NCBI GenBank assembly: GCA_018398805.1
Contig: JAGFBZ010002033.1
Span: 2,007,501 to 2,071,500 of the forward strand
DNA length: 64,000 nucleotides
Source of the DNA: Hirundichthys speculiger
Lineage: Eukaryota > Chordata > Actinopteri > Beloniformes > Exocoetidae
Direction of reading: 5' to 3'
The position numbers were made by a program, and so were the translations under genes. The notes under the pieces are model-generated. The model ran no database searches and had not been told where the DNA came from. It was given only the letters and a program-made list of their open reading frames with translations. This document shows, in pieces, positions 13,101 to 27,119 of this stretch (positions are counted from its first letter, which is position 1; each line of letters begins with the position of its first letter).

Positions 13101-15497
13101 TGCACATGCTGACAAAAGATCTTGCAGTCAATGCAAAAGGAAAAATCAAACAAAAGACAAATAGCCAAAAAAAAAAAAAGGAAAACGTAAAAACCTATCC
13201 CTTTTCTTTCTGTGTTGCTAAATGTTTGACCCCACACTGCATCATAACCCACTGACAGCATATACATTTTGAGATTGTATATTTCAGACAGGAGAATTAA
13301 TGGCACGTTCCCTAGTAGATGCTTCGTAAACATACACCTTATTAACTAAGGGTCATCCTGGGTCAGAGTTCAGAGTCCCAGGTCGCATGTGTTCACCCCC
13401 TCCCTCCTGAGAGTGGCTGACTGATAGGACTCCACGGTGATCACTGGTACACATCAATGGAGCCAAGCAGGGCAGCTAATCAAGCATGGGGGTAATGTGG
13501 ATGGGGACAAGCGTCAGGCAAAATAAACCAGTGCTATCTGCTGGAAAACACATTGACCCATGGACTTAATGAAACATGTCTTCCATACATGCACTCCTTT
13601 ATTGATTAGCCATTTCTTGGCAGTTGTAGCCAACACTGATATTGAGTGTGATTTTGCTTTTTTTTTCACCATCTCCGCTGGAGGCAGGTCTTTTCTTGCA
13701 GAAGTTAAATCAAAATGGGTACACATTTTAATGTTACATGTTTTTTTTTTTCTGATGTGATTTCCTATCACAGATCCCATCATCACTTCCTCTGATGCCC
13801 TTTCTCTGTGATCCAGCCTCACCTTTAAGGGCTTCTCATTATGAGGAACTTTTAGTTCTTCCATGAACAAGTCCACACACAGCAATGTTGAACACAAGCA
13901 CACACACTCCTGCACACTCAGGCACATCTCTAAATAATAAATAACAAAACACAAAGCCTGTCATGTGTTTATTTATCATAAGGAATGCACACAGACACAC
14001 ATATATACTCTCTTGGTTAAAAAGAAAAGGTAGCAGCCCTGAAAACTGCATAAATGACCTTTATTCCATAGCTTATGGGAGGGAGGTGGAACAAAGTGGT
14101 GGTAATAAAAAATATTGATCACTTCAACCCATAAAGTCTCTGACAGGAATTGTTCTGGTGGAAACAGGCATTGACAGAGTGCCTTTGCAGGCATGTAACC
14201 TGCAGGATATTATGTCGCTGTATTAGCACTGATCACTGCGCTGTAATGGCCCACAGTCCCAACAGCACGACAAATGAAGCATAGCTCTAATAGATGCACC
14301 TTGGAAATATGATAATTACATCTCTGAGGGTTTTTATTCTGCTGCTGCAGTAAAGATTATTGGAGGCATGCATGCAGGTGCATGAGTGCATCTCTGCGTG
14401 TGTGTGTGTTTGCGTGTGTCAGTCAGGAGCTCAAGGGTTGGTCATGATTGTTAGTTTCGACTTTGTTTTTGTCGGGGTGGTGGTGGTGGCTGCATCTTAT
14501 ACATTTATCAGCAGTTACACATACATCAGCATGTTTTTAACTGTAGTGAGTGGGAGCACTGCAGAAGAAATGAGTGTGTTCGGGGATGTGCATGTGTGGT
14601 TTTGTGCACAGAGCTGCTTGTATGCACAGCCTCATTAAATACGTAATCGTTTTATAAGACTGACCCTTCAAGAGTTGTGGGTGGACCAAATATGATTTGC
14701 TCAAATGAGCAAATGGATCTGTAATGTGAACGTTTAGGGTTTGCTCTGTTGTGTTTGTGTGTGTGTGTGTGCGCACACACATGCAGTCAGTAGAAACATA
14801 TTTAAACTGTAGTACATTTTCAGTTTCTGTGATCAAATAATTCGGCATTGCATGCGTCACACAGCTTTCCTCTGTACTTGTTTCAACCTCTATTCTACTA
14901 CGTACAGGGCTTGTCATAACAACCTCAGGCTAGCCAAGATGTTTTTTGTTAATCTCATCACATTAACCGGGTGCTGGCTTGCACTCTCATGTACTTTAAG
15001 AAGATTGCAGCATATATCCATATGTGCACGAGGATGCCATTGCTTCTGTCTCATTAGTGGCAGCGCTGAGGCCCTGAGCTGCTTCTTGCGGTCCATTGGG
15101 ACAGCTGATGAGGCCTGACTATGTGACCTTTAACAGCCTAATCAACTTTTAACACCTCGCCTACTGCCTACGTTATTGCCATTCTTCTCTCTGTCATTCT
15201 CCATCATTCTGTATCTATATATATTTAATCATTCTTTATTTAAGCTGTGGCCTTGTTTTCCTGATCATCTCTACAAGTATAGAGATGAAGCAGCAAATAC
15301 ATGCAGCAAACATCTCTGGAGGAAAGCGGGGATGTGTTATAATCGCCTTTCTTTCTCCTCACTCTTGACCTTCTCAATGCTCTTTTTTTTTATTCTTTCC
15401 TTATCTCTTACTGTCCTCTTGGGCTTCTAGTTGAGGAACTCAGGTTTTGCAAAAGATAAACAGAAAACAGAATATAGATAACAATTTTAAATTGAGT
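7171..15497. other. non-coding, no gene seen
   Basis: Largely free of recognisable transposons apart from dinucleotide and poly-A/T tracts. The longest frames (for example 9333-9737) are low-complexity and hydrophobic with no family resemblance. Lack of repeats over about 8 kb fits an intron rich in regulatory elements of a neuronal gene, which is inference. Confidence 0.45.
12955..12980. repeat. (TG)n microsatellite
   Basis: Uninterrupted GT dinucleotide run. Similar shorter tracts lie at about 14396-14410, 14752-14786 and 32612-32640. Confidence 0.8.
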
Positions 15498-15505
15498 CCA
15501 TACAG

Positions 15506-16894
15506 CAGGGCTCGAAATGAACTTTTTTGCCCACCTGCCACAGCAGTGGACAGATTTTTAAAATCTACCAGCCATTGAATATTTTCACCAGCCTCTTTTT
15601 TTCACCATCAAGGAACTGAATGTCCTCAGACATTTCGCTGGGTGATTTTATTTTTTTTTTTAACATGAGTGTGGAACTTGGATGACTTGTGGCCTTTATC
15701 TTAAATTTTGAGGTATTTTTTCCCCAACAATAGAGTTGTTTTATTCAGTCCTGAAGCATGCTGTTAACTAGGGGTGGAACAAAGCGCGGTGAACTTTTAC
15801 ACGATCACGATCACAGTTTATGTTCGATTCAGTCTCATTATCGTATGTAATATCAGCCTCATTCCACTCCAACTCGCGACTCGCGACTGTGTCTCGTGTG
15901 AACATGTAGTTTGTAACATCGGCATCGTAACGTAAGCAACGGCGGAAACTGGTGATAACACGTAGGACATTTACCAACCCACTAAAAGGACGAAATCTGA
16001 GGTCTGGGCATATTTTGTTTTTTTGTTTTTTTCAAATCCAAAGAGGCACCTTGTGAAGGACAGTTATCCTGTCTGCAGAACATGCAAGATGAAAGTTGCT
16101 CCGAAAGGCAGTAACAGTCCAAATGCATACTTTGACCTACTGTGGTTGTTAAAGTGTTCATTTAAACTTGCACCAGGCAAATAAACTTTGTTCCTGTTAT
16201 TTAAATTTGTTCATTTAAAAATAAAATCTCTTTCTGTGCCAGTTGTTTGCCCTTTAAGTGTGAAAGTTTCATTTTGATAAGATTTGGGCTTCTAATGTTT
16301 TAGTTTGACAAGAAGATCACAAGATTTTGTGAAATTATTTTAATGTACGGTATGTGTTTTATGGACATTTGTGCAGCAAATAAATAAGAGGACTGTGATA
16401 ATATCGTAGACCAGGATAATTTGGTCACTATAATCGAGATATCAGGTTTTCCATATTGTTACATCCCACTGCCGACACATCAACACATCGTCTGGCTTGT
16501 CTTGGATTTATACATTGTCATATATTCCCCCCTTTCATCTGAAAAAACACTTTTAATTTTCTCTCCCTTTCCATGTCTTCCTGCTATATAACACCACATT
16601 ATTTTTATGTAAAGACAAAGAATGAGAGCTCTTTGTGTTTTTGTTCTTTTAGTCTGTGACTACAGGGAACTTGTGACGCTTTTCTAAGTTGCTGTGGTAA
16701 CCTATTATGTCTCATATAAAAATGTCCAGGTGAAACAAACAGACTTATGATACAAAGTCTGCTCTGGAATTTCAAAAAATTATTTGAATGTTATTTCTTT
16801 TATGTAACAGTTTCATGAAACAATTGAGGTTGAGCAATATGACTCGCCACTACACAAAAGCAACTCACATTTGACGTGCGAGTTCCCAGCCCTG
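15506..16894. mobile_element. decayed hAT-like element with BED-finger remnant
   Basis: The ends are CAGGGCTCGAA and, reversed, CAGGGCTGGGAA. Flanking 8-mers CCATACAG (15498) and CCGTGCAG (16895) agree at 6 of 8 positions, fitting an old hAT target duplication. Around 16060-16170 the plus strand reads SYPVCRTCKMKVAPKGSN, resembling the BED zinc finger of hAT transposases. A second pair of inverted ends (GGGGTGGAAC near 15772, GTTACATCCC near 16463) suggests another element nested inside. Confidence 0.6.
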
Positions 16895-17308
16895 CCGTGC
16901 AGTATCTGCCTGTTTCACTAACGCGCAAACCTTGTCAACAAACGCTCAGACAGTAATGTGAAAAGACTGATAAACATTTTGAAATACAACGTGACACAGA
17001 GATGATAAATCTTTCAGAAGTACTGATGGGGAAGGGTTAATTACTGTGAAAGACTGGATTCATTTCAAGATAATAATTCTTCACACAAAACTGAAAAGAA
17101 GTTGGAGATTCCAACTACTACATAATTAAAAGATTCAGAGAACCTATAAAAGTGTCCTTATTCAAGGGTAAAACGCTGAAAACCAATACTGAGTCAGTTG
17201 TGCTCTGCTGGCCCTCAGGCTGCACTGGAAATCGCTGCATGGGTTCAGAAATGTTTAAAGTTAAAACATAATTTATGATTATATGGGATGGGAAGCACCA
17301 CCAATGCT

Positions 17309-17483
17309 CAGGGGCGCCGCTAGGGATTTTGGGCCCCATGAAAAGAATCTTTACCGGGCCCCCCAACACAGCAGCGAAATTTGTTGATGCTATTTTTGAT
17401 CATCATTAGGGGCCTCTCTGGGCCCCCCTCAATCATGGGCCCCTATAATCCGTATCCTTTACCCCCCCTTTTCGGCACCCCAG
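17309..17483. mobile_element. 175-bp GC-rich hAT-type MITE
   Basis: Perfect 8-bp target duplications CCAATGCT at 17301-17308 and 17484-17491 flank ends CAGGGGCGCCG and (reversed) CTGGGGTGCCG. The core is rich in GGGCCCC blocks, far more GC-rich than the surroundings. Confidence 0.8.
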
Positions 17484-17491
17484 CCAATGCT

Positions 17492-20400
17492 AAATTGTTT
17501 TTTCATGTTTGAGACCAAGAATTAGTTCCATCCAGATGATGACTTCTTCAGAGAAGGTTTTTATGTTCGAATGTCAAACCACATGCTGAATATTCTGCGA
17601 CAGCATGGCTCTGCAGGCAAGTCTTCTTAGTCTGACCTGTCTGCAGTTAAGACCTGTCACCCAGTGAAAACATTTGACATTATCGTATGAAAATATATGA
17701 AAGGGGCCTTAAACTGTTAAGCAGCTGAAATCCTGCATAATGAATAGGAAAATATCTCTGTTTTTTTGAACAACAGCAATTTGTCTCCTCAGTTTCCAGA
17801 CGCAGAATATCAACTGAAGAGGTGATGCAACACAGTGGTAAACGCAACCCAACTTTTTAAAAATGTTTTGCTCATATTTTATTTAGACTAAGTTTATATT
17901 TTTCTAACATCAGTCAAATATTGTAGTTTTGGTCATGATTTGTGTGTGGACAACTCAAATATACGATGTGAGGGAGGCAGGACTGATAATAATGTACTTC
18001 ATAAATGACAAAAAAACACTACACACTGCAGGATTTCTGGGAGAAGGAAAAAAAATGTAAAGATGAGATGAACAGGCAGCGGACAGATGAACGCACCACC
18101 AGGGAGCAAGACAAACACCCTGGCGCTGGAAGGAGGAGAGGCCAAGTAAACAAAACAGAAGTGATGAAAACCAAGACTATATATGTATATAAATGGCCTG
18201 AGCTGTGTCCTGCAGAAAAGCTGGATTCATACATTTCATCTCCTGCACCTTTATTCTGAAGGTCCAGGTTACGGTTATTCTCAATTGTCCAGATCCCTCT
18301 CTGCAGGTTGTGCTGTGCTGATAAAGATCCTAATCCTGATTCATACTGAATCTTTACCTACCGAATGCTTCCCTGGCTCTTCAGCAGCCTGTGATTGACG
18401 ATGACTATCTCAAGCAGATACCATATCGCTGCCATCACTGTGGCCATGTGAGGGATTGTAGGTAAAGGTGTTGGATCAAATACAGCACCAAAGAGCTAAC
18501 AGACACAGTGTACAGTAGCAGATGTAGGATACATCAATGAATTAAGATATACAGATAAGGATTTTTTTTTTTTTCCCCCTCTCTCCTCATATGTTAGAAG
18601 CAAAATCACTGGGCTTTGTTCTCAGTTATCACTGAGATTTTACCTGACAAGCAAGTCTAAGCTTTGTATTAAGAGAAAAACACATCAATACAATTCAGGA
18701 AAAACATGATGCATCTTCTATCGACAACCTTCAGTTCATCTCCGTTGTTATGTTTGTGCATATGTGACAGTTACGTTTTTGAAATTGTCATTTACTGAAT
18801 ATGGAAAATAAAATGTGCTTGCTATAAAGATAGCATATATTAGTTTATATACCTACTACATGAAAATGTACTCTAAGTTATGAAAATAATATATTGAAAA
18901 AGAGCTGTTGCCAGATAACCATCACCCAACTCCACAGTTCCCCTCAGCACGATAAGGTGGTGCGTAGTGTATTTTTTCTTTTGTGCCAAAAACCAGACAA
19001 AGTTATCAATGCGCAAAAGCATTTAGCACCTAAACAGTCAGATGTTTCCCTCAGGAGTGGCTTGATAGAAAAACTGAGCAAACAGGGAGCTAAATTAATC
19101 AAAAAATGATGAAATCTAATTTGCAGTCATTATTTTATATGAAATATGCAAGTCTTGCATTCATAGCTTGCTACACAGTCTCTTGGGAACTGTATAACAA
19201 TATATTAATGACATTAATAAAATAATCGAGGCTCAGCTTCTTCTTTGAGAAAATAAAGGTCAAAGAGATAAAAGAGGAACAAAGTCTGACGTTGCCATCA
19301 ACATGTCATCTGAAACAAAATCACAAACATTATTAAAACAAAAATAATATATATTTTTTATAATATCAAGGTTTTCATCACTGCTGATAAATGTTGACAC
19401 TATGAACATAAACTGATGAGCTTTTACATAATGATCATACGCTGAATATTGAGTAAATCTTCATGTCGACAAAAGAGCCCTGAAACAGGTCAGAGCTCTG
19501 GATAAACAACGTCTGAGGTGTCCTGGAGTGTCTGTGACCGGGATATCTGTAATCATTTATTGGGACCTGGTGGATTGGGCTTGTTTCCCACAGATGCCAT
19601 CAGATCCCATCACATTTCTATCTGGGGAGTTTTTCATGTTCTTTGACCACCTGACAGCTGACATATCAGTTAGTGTCACGCTTCAAATTAACTCTCCATT
19701 GCTGAGGATGAAATCACAGTAAAGGCACACTGGACATCCTCATTCCGCCTCCACTCTCCAGCTGCGCATTCACACTGATCACAGGAAAGTGCTATAGTTT
19801 CTCCTAAGTCAGTGCTTTCACAAAGCATTAAAGTGTTTGACAATATAACGATGGTTCCTATCCTCTGCTTTGTGGTCCACGGTCACCAGGAAACTCCTAA
19901 TGTGTCAGTCACTGACTGCTTTGTTCAGCTGTCTCTTAAAAAAGAGCAATGAAAGAAAAGTTTGTACCTGGTTGTTCCCTTTGGGGACACACAGCAATGG
20001 TAGCCTCAGGTTCCCCCTAGATAGTGGTGTTTTTTTGGTGTTACCGTAGCTACTCAAAGGAGATGCTGGACCAGCTTCGGGGGGAGGCTGCTCTGTGTTG
20101 CTGAGCACAGCAACGGGTTTCGCTGAGTAGCTGCACCACTCTGCCTACATGTGTTTCACAATAGTGGGGTGAAATAAAGGTGCAACCGTGGCAGAACAAG
20201 CTGATTGTGGAAAAAAGGCCTTTAGACTGGCTACACACAAGAGAATTTTATGGCCAATTCTGTGCCTGATTTGACCATCAGAGTGATTCTGGGGACCTGG
20301 CAGGTTGGATTTAAAGATCATCCCACACAATTATTTGTTCAAATAATCCTTCTGGAGTGTGTGGTGTTAATAAGTTTATTTTACTGCTCTTCATTTGATT

Positions 20401-20732
20401 CGTCAATTTCAAATTGTAAATGTCCAACATATTTGATGTTTGATATACTCAACCCTGACTGAATACCTTAATAGACAATGCTAGCGAGCAACCAAATGGT
20501 GCACACTTTTACAGCTCACAGACCTAGCGAACAGATCACACAGCCGGACTGAATGGAATATAGCAAAATAAAAAAAAAGCCTTCCAAAATGTGTCATGCA
20601 AGCCATATTTGGTTTTCTTCTGAAGTTATGTTTGATTGTGTGGCGATCGCCACTGTGAAATCCTTACTAGCATTAGGTGTATGGATTTGCTGTCTGGCTG
20701 CATCATCTAGTCCGTTCATATAGGGGATTATG
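17492..20732. other. non-coding, no gene seen
   Basis: AT-rich, no family recognised. Confidence 0.45.
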
Positions 20733-21992
20733 CACTGCCTGGCCAAAAAAAAAAAATGTTTTAAAAAAAAAAGCCACCTGGGTTTAACTAAGCAAATAGG
20801 TATGAGTCTCCTATTGGATAATTACTGCATGGGCGATTATCTTTCAGCTGCCAACGAGTTGTTTAACCACAACTGGTGCAACGAGTTGCTTCTCATTTAC
20901 TAAACAGCCATGTCGAAAAACACATCCCGTGGTCGTAGAAAAGATGTTAGTCTGTTTGAGAAGGGTCAAATCATTGGCATGCATCAAGCAGAGAAAACAT
21001 CTAAGGAGATTGCAGAAACTACCAAAATTGGGTTAAGAAGTGTCGAACGCATTATTAAAAACTGGAAGGATAGTGGGGACCCATTGTCTTCAAGGAGGAA
21101 ATGTGGCCAGAAAAAAATCCTCAATGATCGTGATCAACGATCACTTAAACGTTTGGTGAGATCAAACCGAAGAAAAACAACAGTAGAACTCAGGGCTATG
21201 TTTAATAGTGAAAGTAAGAGCATTTCCACACGCATAATGGAAAGGAAACTCAAGGGATTGGGACTGAACAGCTGTGTTGCCTTAAGAAAACCACTAATCA
21301 GTGAGGCTAACTGGAAAAAAAGGCTTTAATTTGCTAGCGAGCATAAAGATTGGATTCTGGAGTGATAGAAGGCCATGTGGTCTGATGAGTCCAGATTGAC
21401 CCTGTTCCAGAGTGATGGGCGCATCAGGGTAAGAAGAGAGGCAGATTAAGTGATACTCCCATCATGCCTAGTGCCTACTGTACCAGCCTGTGGGGGCAGT
21501 GTTCTGATCTGGGGTTGCTGCAGTTGGTCAGGTCTAGTTTCAGCAACAGTATGTGCTCAAAGAGGTCAGTTGACTACCTGAATATACTGAATGGCCAGGT
21601 TATTCCATCAATGGATTTTTTTCTTCCCTGATGGCACGAGCATATTCCAAGATGACAATGCCAGGATTCATCGGCCTTAAATTGTGAAAGACTGGTTCAG
21701 GGAGCATGAGACAACATTTTCACACATGGATTGGCCACCACAGAGTCCAGACCTGAACCCCATTGAGAATCTTTGGGATGTGCTGGAGAAGGCTTTGCGC
21801 AGTGGTCAGACTCTACCATCATCAATGAAGATCTTGGTAAAAAATTAATGCAACACTGGATGGAAATGAATCTTGTAACATTGCAGAAGCTTATCAAAAC
21901 AATGCCACAGCGAATGTGTGCCGTAATCAAAGCTAAAGGCGGTCCAACGAAATAGAGTGCATTGCGGTGACTTTTTTTTGGGCCAGACAGTG
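20733..21992 (+). mobile_element. Tc1/mariner-like transposon with DD36E spacing, inactivated
   Basis: The ends CACTGCCTGGCCAAAAAA and (reversed) CACTGTCTGGCCCAAAAAA form inverted repeats flanked by TA. The transposase frame opens at ATG 20910. Confidence 0.9.
20910..21958 (+). pseudogene. Tc1-like transposase, nonsense-mutated
   Basis: ATG 20910 opens 139 residues of the DNA-binding half: a helix-turn-helix from about residue 10 (LFEKGQIIGMHQ...TSKEIAETTKIGLRSVERII) and a second one after an RRKCG-type hinge. The frame then meets stops at 21327, 21363, 21366 and beyond, but the catalytic part stays in the same frame: SDESR (Asp at 21384), FQDDN (second Asp at 21654) and NPIEN (Glu at 21765). 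The gap of 36 residues between the second Asp and the Glu is more than the 34 of classic Tc1 and fits the DD36E group. Lost by substitution rather than frameshift, so fairly young. Confidence 0.85.
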
Positions 21993-24900
21993 TATTTAAA
22001 AACAGTTAAGATTCAAAAATCGTGAAGTGTGTAGTCGGTCTTCGAGACATATAGTTGGTAACTAAAAAAAAAAAAAACTTACAGAAAGGCCTTTTGCTAC
22101 AAAGTCTTGCAATTTTTAGGACAATTAGAAGCCCGGTACCACTGTGACAGATTTATGTTTTGGGGTGAAATACATTACATTTACGCTTGAAAGCTGGAAG
22201 TTGGAGCTTAGAAAGACAACACGCCCGAGTTGACTGCTTTCCAGTACAACTGGTTGAACATGGTTTGCTAGCTAGCAAAGCTATTACTAAATCTAAAGCT
22301 ATTATTAGTTCAACTTCCATAATGTGGTATTTTGCTGATACTGTTATCAGCTTTATGTTCACCTGTGAAAGTTGTTTACAGCTATGTGAATACTGATTCC
22401 ATAAGGCAGTGGTATCAACAAGTGCTAGTATAATTAGCTTATATTACTACTGATTTCACAACTGCTTAAGATTGGGGCAGCACTTCTGAATTTGGAAGTT
22501 GGAGTTGGTGAGATTTCCACTACTTCTTGAGGCCCAAATCTTTTTTGGGAACAACTGAACTGTGAATTTCCAGTTCAAATGAAGCGCATCATTGCTCTCC
22601 TGCTTGAGATAAACTTCCCTCTGCTTCTTCTATGTTCACACAATGGCAGAGAGAGAGGTGAGCACCAGAACCATGAATGAGCTGTTTGTACATGTGCAGC
22701 CGCCTGGTTTGTAACCCAGTCAGAAACTGTATGCTGTGTGAGTGCAAAGAATGTAGAAAAAAACAGGAGACTGCAGCTTCTAACATTGTCTCTCAGTTGT
22801 CATTTTGCATGTTAATACACAGACAGTCATGGCACAGCCCTGGCCATACTGGATTCACAAGCTGACACAATTTCTTAAGGTCTGAAGAAATGTTCATGGC
22901 CTGCTTTGATTAAAATACCACAGAGATATAGTATCACAGCTCCTTTTTCAACCATGAATTTACAGGTCTTTTCATTACAAAAGGTTTGATGGTGTCGAAT
23001 CAGCCACTCAACTCTACTCCACCTTTCTCTTCTCTTAGCTATGGGTGCAGCTACAAAATACCATGAAAACTAATTTTGGACACAAATTTCATTCAGCAGC
23101 CCTTGAAGCAGGTATGACAGTATACAGCATCAGGTCTGAGAGGCTCACACATCCAAACTCATGCTCAAACTACCGCACAAACACAAATCAAACTGATATT
23201 CGACTGCCAACTTTGTTTTTTAAATCGTTACATTTCCCTCCACTGGGGAAATCAAAGGGCACTCCCCATGAAGACAAATAAAGTGAGACTGGAACTCCAA
23301 AATGTTTTTTTTGTGTGAGTATTCATTATGATATAGACTTTGTGACACTATCATAGCTTTTCTCAAATTCTGTGTACTATGTTTTAGTTAATGTCTTATG
23401 GTTTTATGTTCGCGCCACAAAGTGCCAGTTTCATTTTTTTCGTTCGTACATATAAACACAACACAGGCCATTCTGATTCTGATTCTGAAAGAGAAAGATA
23501 GTGCAAGCAGCGAGTGCAAAAGACAGAGAGCAATTATCTCTTTGGCCTTCCTTTCTTTCTGCACTTCACTGCATAAAGTGCTTTTTCTCCATGAAACCAT
23601 GGACAGTTGTAACTGATCCCCAATTTGGGTACAATCTTGTCTTCATTAATCAAACAGACGGAGATCTAACAGACCTAAAACACTGCACTTTATAATTCCT
23701 CCATCGCTAACTGGCTCCATACAAGCCTGGGTGTCATTGTTGCTCAAATATTTTGTTTTGTTTAAGATTTTTGAGGTCGGCATTAAAAATGTTACTTATA
23801 TGGGCTGCTTATATCTCTCCAAGTTCATTTTTGTAATGATGGAATTGCTTTTACCACTGGTGATGTAATTAAGGAGAAATGGGAAATTGAAACTCAAACA
23901 ACAGCAAACAAAGCACTGGGAAAGCATTATAATCTGACTGTCTTAATCTGACTATGAGAACTTGCTAATGCAAAAGAGTTTTGACTTCCTATCTTTGAGG
24001 AGCAGTAATTTGTGGTGTGAACTGAAATTAAAACTGAGTGGGGATGAAGGTGAGGAGTCTGGATAATTCTATTCTGAGCTGGGCCTGTGATGTAAAAGTA
24101 ACTTGCAAGTCTGAACAGCTCACTGAATGACGTATTTTCAGACCTAGGTGGCTCCAAAGTGTCAGGGTTGTATTTATTTCTTAGTTTCTGTGTTAGCAAT
24201 AGCTACAAACTTTCAGTATATGCTCTCAAGCATTTAAGAAGTGTGTTTTTTTGTTTTTTTTTTTTTTTCATGCCTTTCTGTGAAATCATATCTATTGTAA
24301 ATTTGTCAAATGCAGACTGCTGTAAATTACATTCACCTTGCAGCGGACAGATCTGCATTGTTATCCTGCCATTGTGAATGAAGTAGTTGCGTGTTATTTA
24401 AAAAAGATGTGTTATGTATCATCGTGCATCCACATCCTTATTGTTTTTGTGCTTCCTTGTAGTCCAACCAAATATTGCTGCAAACTTTTGAGCACACATT
24501 ATTTTCTGTGAGTTTCATGTCGAACAGGTTACTCAGCCTGTCTGCGGCCAGTGAAGCTGCTCTGAAACTGTACACCTGTGCTGAAAAGAAGAGTCGCCAT
24601 TTCGACTCTGTCTGTTTGGATCAGTGTTCCCTGTGGCGCAATGCCCTCTTTAAGAGCTCCTCTGTTGGTGATCTTTTCCTCGGCCCCTGACTCTCTCTCT
24701 CTGTTGACACAATGGCCGCTTTGTTCCTACATATACTACTGCTGTGGGACCTTGCCTTGTATTTTTGGCATACACAATCCAACTCCAGCTATCCCTCTGG
24801 TTGCCGCTTCATTGGAGAGAAATGCAATTGAATCGAGGAGAAATGCAGTGAAACGGGGACCTGGGAAGAGGCTTGCAGGAATTAGATTGTGGTGCTGATA

Positions 24901-27119
24901 AGTTCCATATAGAGCGGGTAAACACGTTCTTATCTTGTTATCCAGCTTGCACATTAACACATGATCTGTGGAGGAGGGCTTAAAAGGATAAATCAAGTTC
25001 TAATCATTCAGCTTGGCTTTTTCCACTCTGCTCTTTGTCTCTATTTCTGTTTCTCATCATGCAAAGGACCTCAGCCCACAAGCAAGAACAATGAAGGGGT
25101 CAGAAGGACCAGCTATTTTTCTGCACCTGCATGCTCCAGAAATAAGTGCTCTAGTGATTACGTACCCTAATGTCTGGTGTTTAAAGAGCAGTTTCCTGCA
25201 GTAGAGTTAAATGGTGGCGCCCTCTGTGAAGTATTAATGATGTGGATGGATGAATCAGGTCGGCAAAAACCTGTTGACGGCAGCCACGGCGCTCTCTTAA
25301 AGCTGCGCCCAGACATCGGGCTTAACCGCTTGGCAAATTGGACATGCTTGTTGGCTGTAGCTCCAATTTATGTGCACTCTCTATTGCAGTTAGTCCATCT
25401 TCATTATTGAAATAGCCTCTCGTCAGGTCTTGACAGAGTGGTGGAGATGGTAAAGGAGAGAGAGAGAAGGAGTATACAGGAGAATCATGAATAATGTGGA
25501 AAATAAACCCATCTGAGGCGCTGGAGCTGGCTGGCTGGGAGGGTGTCAGGAATGTTGTTAAATACGCTGCTTTCATTTTCTTCATTTTCTTTTCTCCATG
25601 AGATTGCATGTGAAGCTTCTGCCAGGGGATGTTGATGCTTTGGATCCTCATCCTTGGGGTTTTATTTGACACACGTGCAACAGACCATTTACACAGAAAA
25701 GCAGCTCTCAGTGCTGAACTGTAGCAGCACGTCAGTGGCCTGAACAGCTTTCCAGCTGTGCATTGTGTCACAGGCGCGCTGGAGACACGCTTCTTGCTGG
25801 CTACCCCCTGATTTTAATAGGGTGCAGCTGTGCCTTCACTTCTTTTTCGCCCTTAGGACTGTTGTATTGATAATGTCGATAAGGCCAGACTTAGCTCATC
25901 TCAGTCAGTTCCAGTTCATGCCTTATTGAAGAGGATGTTTTTATTGCCAGAGGTAGAACTTCAGTATTTCAGTGATTAGTACAACTTGACCTCAAAAACC
26001 ATTTCACAGTTCTGTAGATGGGTACTTAAGCTGGGGCTTGAGGTGTAGTATGGCATCTCTTTGAAGAGCAGACCATGTCCTCGATAGCCTTTCACCATAA
26101 TTGCATCAACTTATTAAATCATTTCTGTGGTAAATGTTCGTACATGAACTTACTGTAGAATATACCTTGATGCTGCTTGTTGCATTTATATGTGTGTTCA
26201 CTTAAAAAAAATAACATGCTGGCCGAGATCAGATATCCTGCAGTGTTTTCACTGCCGTTATAAAACACGGGGCCTCAGCGTTTCATAGTTCTTTAAGTGC
26301 TGAGACCAGTTGTTGTATTGTTTGTTGTTGTACCAGCGGTGCAGTAGGAGATGCAGAAGTACCAGAGAAAACCTATTCTTCCCCACTGCAGTCAGCGTGC
26401 TGAACAGTGACACCCCCCCCCCCCCCCCCCCCATCACTTTCATTTACACTACTCCTGTCTTTGCACATCTGTTGTTGTGTTCTGTGTATAACTTTGAATT
26501 TGATTTTTTAGCTCTTTTTCTTAGCTTATTGTTTTTATTGTATATATAATTCAAATTTGTACATAGAACTACTATATTTTTCAGGCATTTTGCACTTTTT
26601 TCATTTTCCTTTTTTACTCTGCATTTGCACCTGAAACCATGATAAATTCCAACTACTGTAAAATGATCCTTACTGTACCTGGCGTTGCAACATCTCTGAT
26701 TCTGATTCTACGACATGCTAAATTTGCATTGTTAAGTTGTGGCTCATAGGTTATGTATATTTTGGTCCTATGGTATTGTTTGATGTGTATTTTGTTAGCG
26801 AACTGACCAGAGAATGTTAAAAAGATTTTACTAATATTTAATGCTGAGATTCATCATAACTAGCAGAAATGTTAAAAAGTAGTTGTAATTATGTTGCAAT
26901 AAATTAAGTAATCCTTTATATGTCACATGCATTTCTTTTTCTTTCAAATTACTTTTCTTATTTAAACCATTGAGACCTACATTCTGCTTTAAAATTCTGA
27001 TACCAAAAGACTCCTTACAGAGTTGTTCATTATCAGTTGTTGTTGTTCCTCCAGTGTTAATCAGTCATTCTCATTCTTTCTTTACTTTAATTGTGAACAA
27101 TGACATGTTTGGAAGGGAT
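21993..27119. other. non-coding, no gene seen
   Basis: Includes ATTCTG repeats near 23470 and 26695 that look like LINE 3' tails. The 24400-25800 part is repeat-poor and of more even composition, a candidate for conserved non-coding sequence, which only an alignment could show. Confidence 0.4.
26413..26432. repeat. poly-C run of 20
   Basis: Twenty consecutive C bases follow GACA. The complementary strand is a G run able to form a quadruplex; length is probably variable and error-prone in sequencing. Confidence 0.8.

Noticed and set aside
25322..25771. 149-codon minus-strand frame
   Set aside because: No recognisable domain, and composition looks like translated non-coding DNA.
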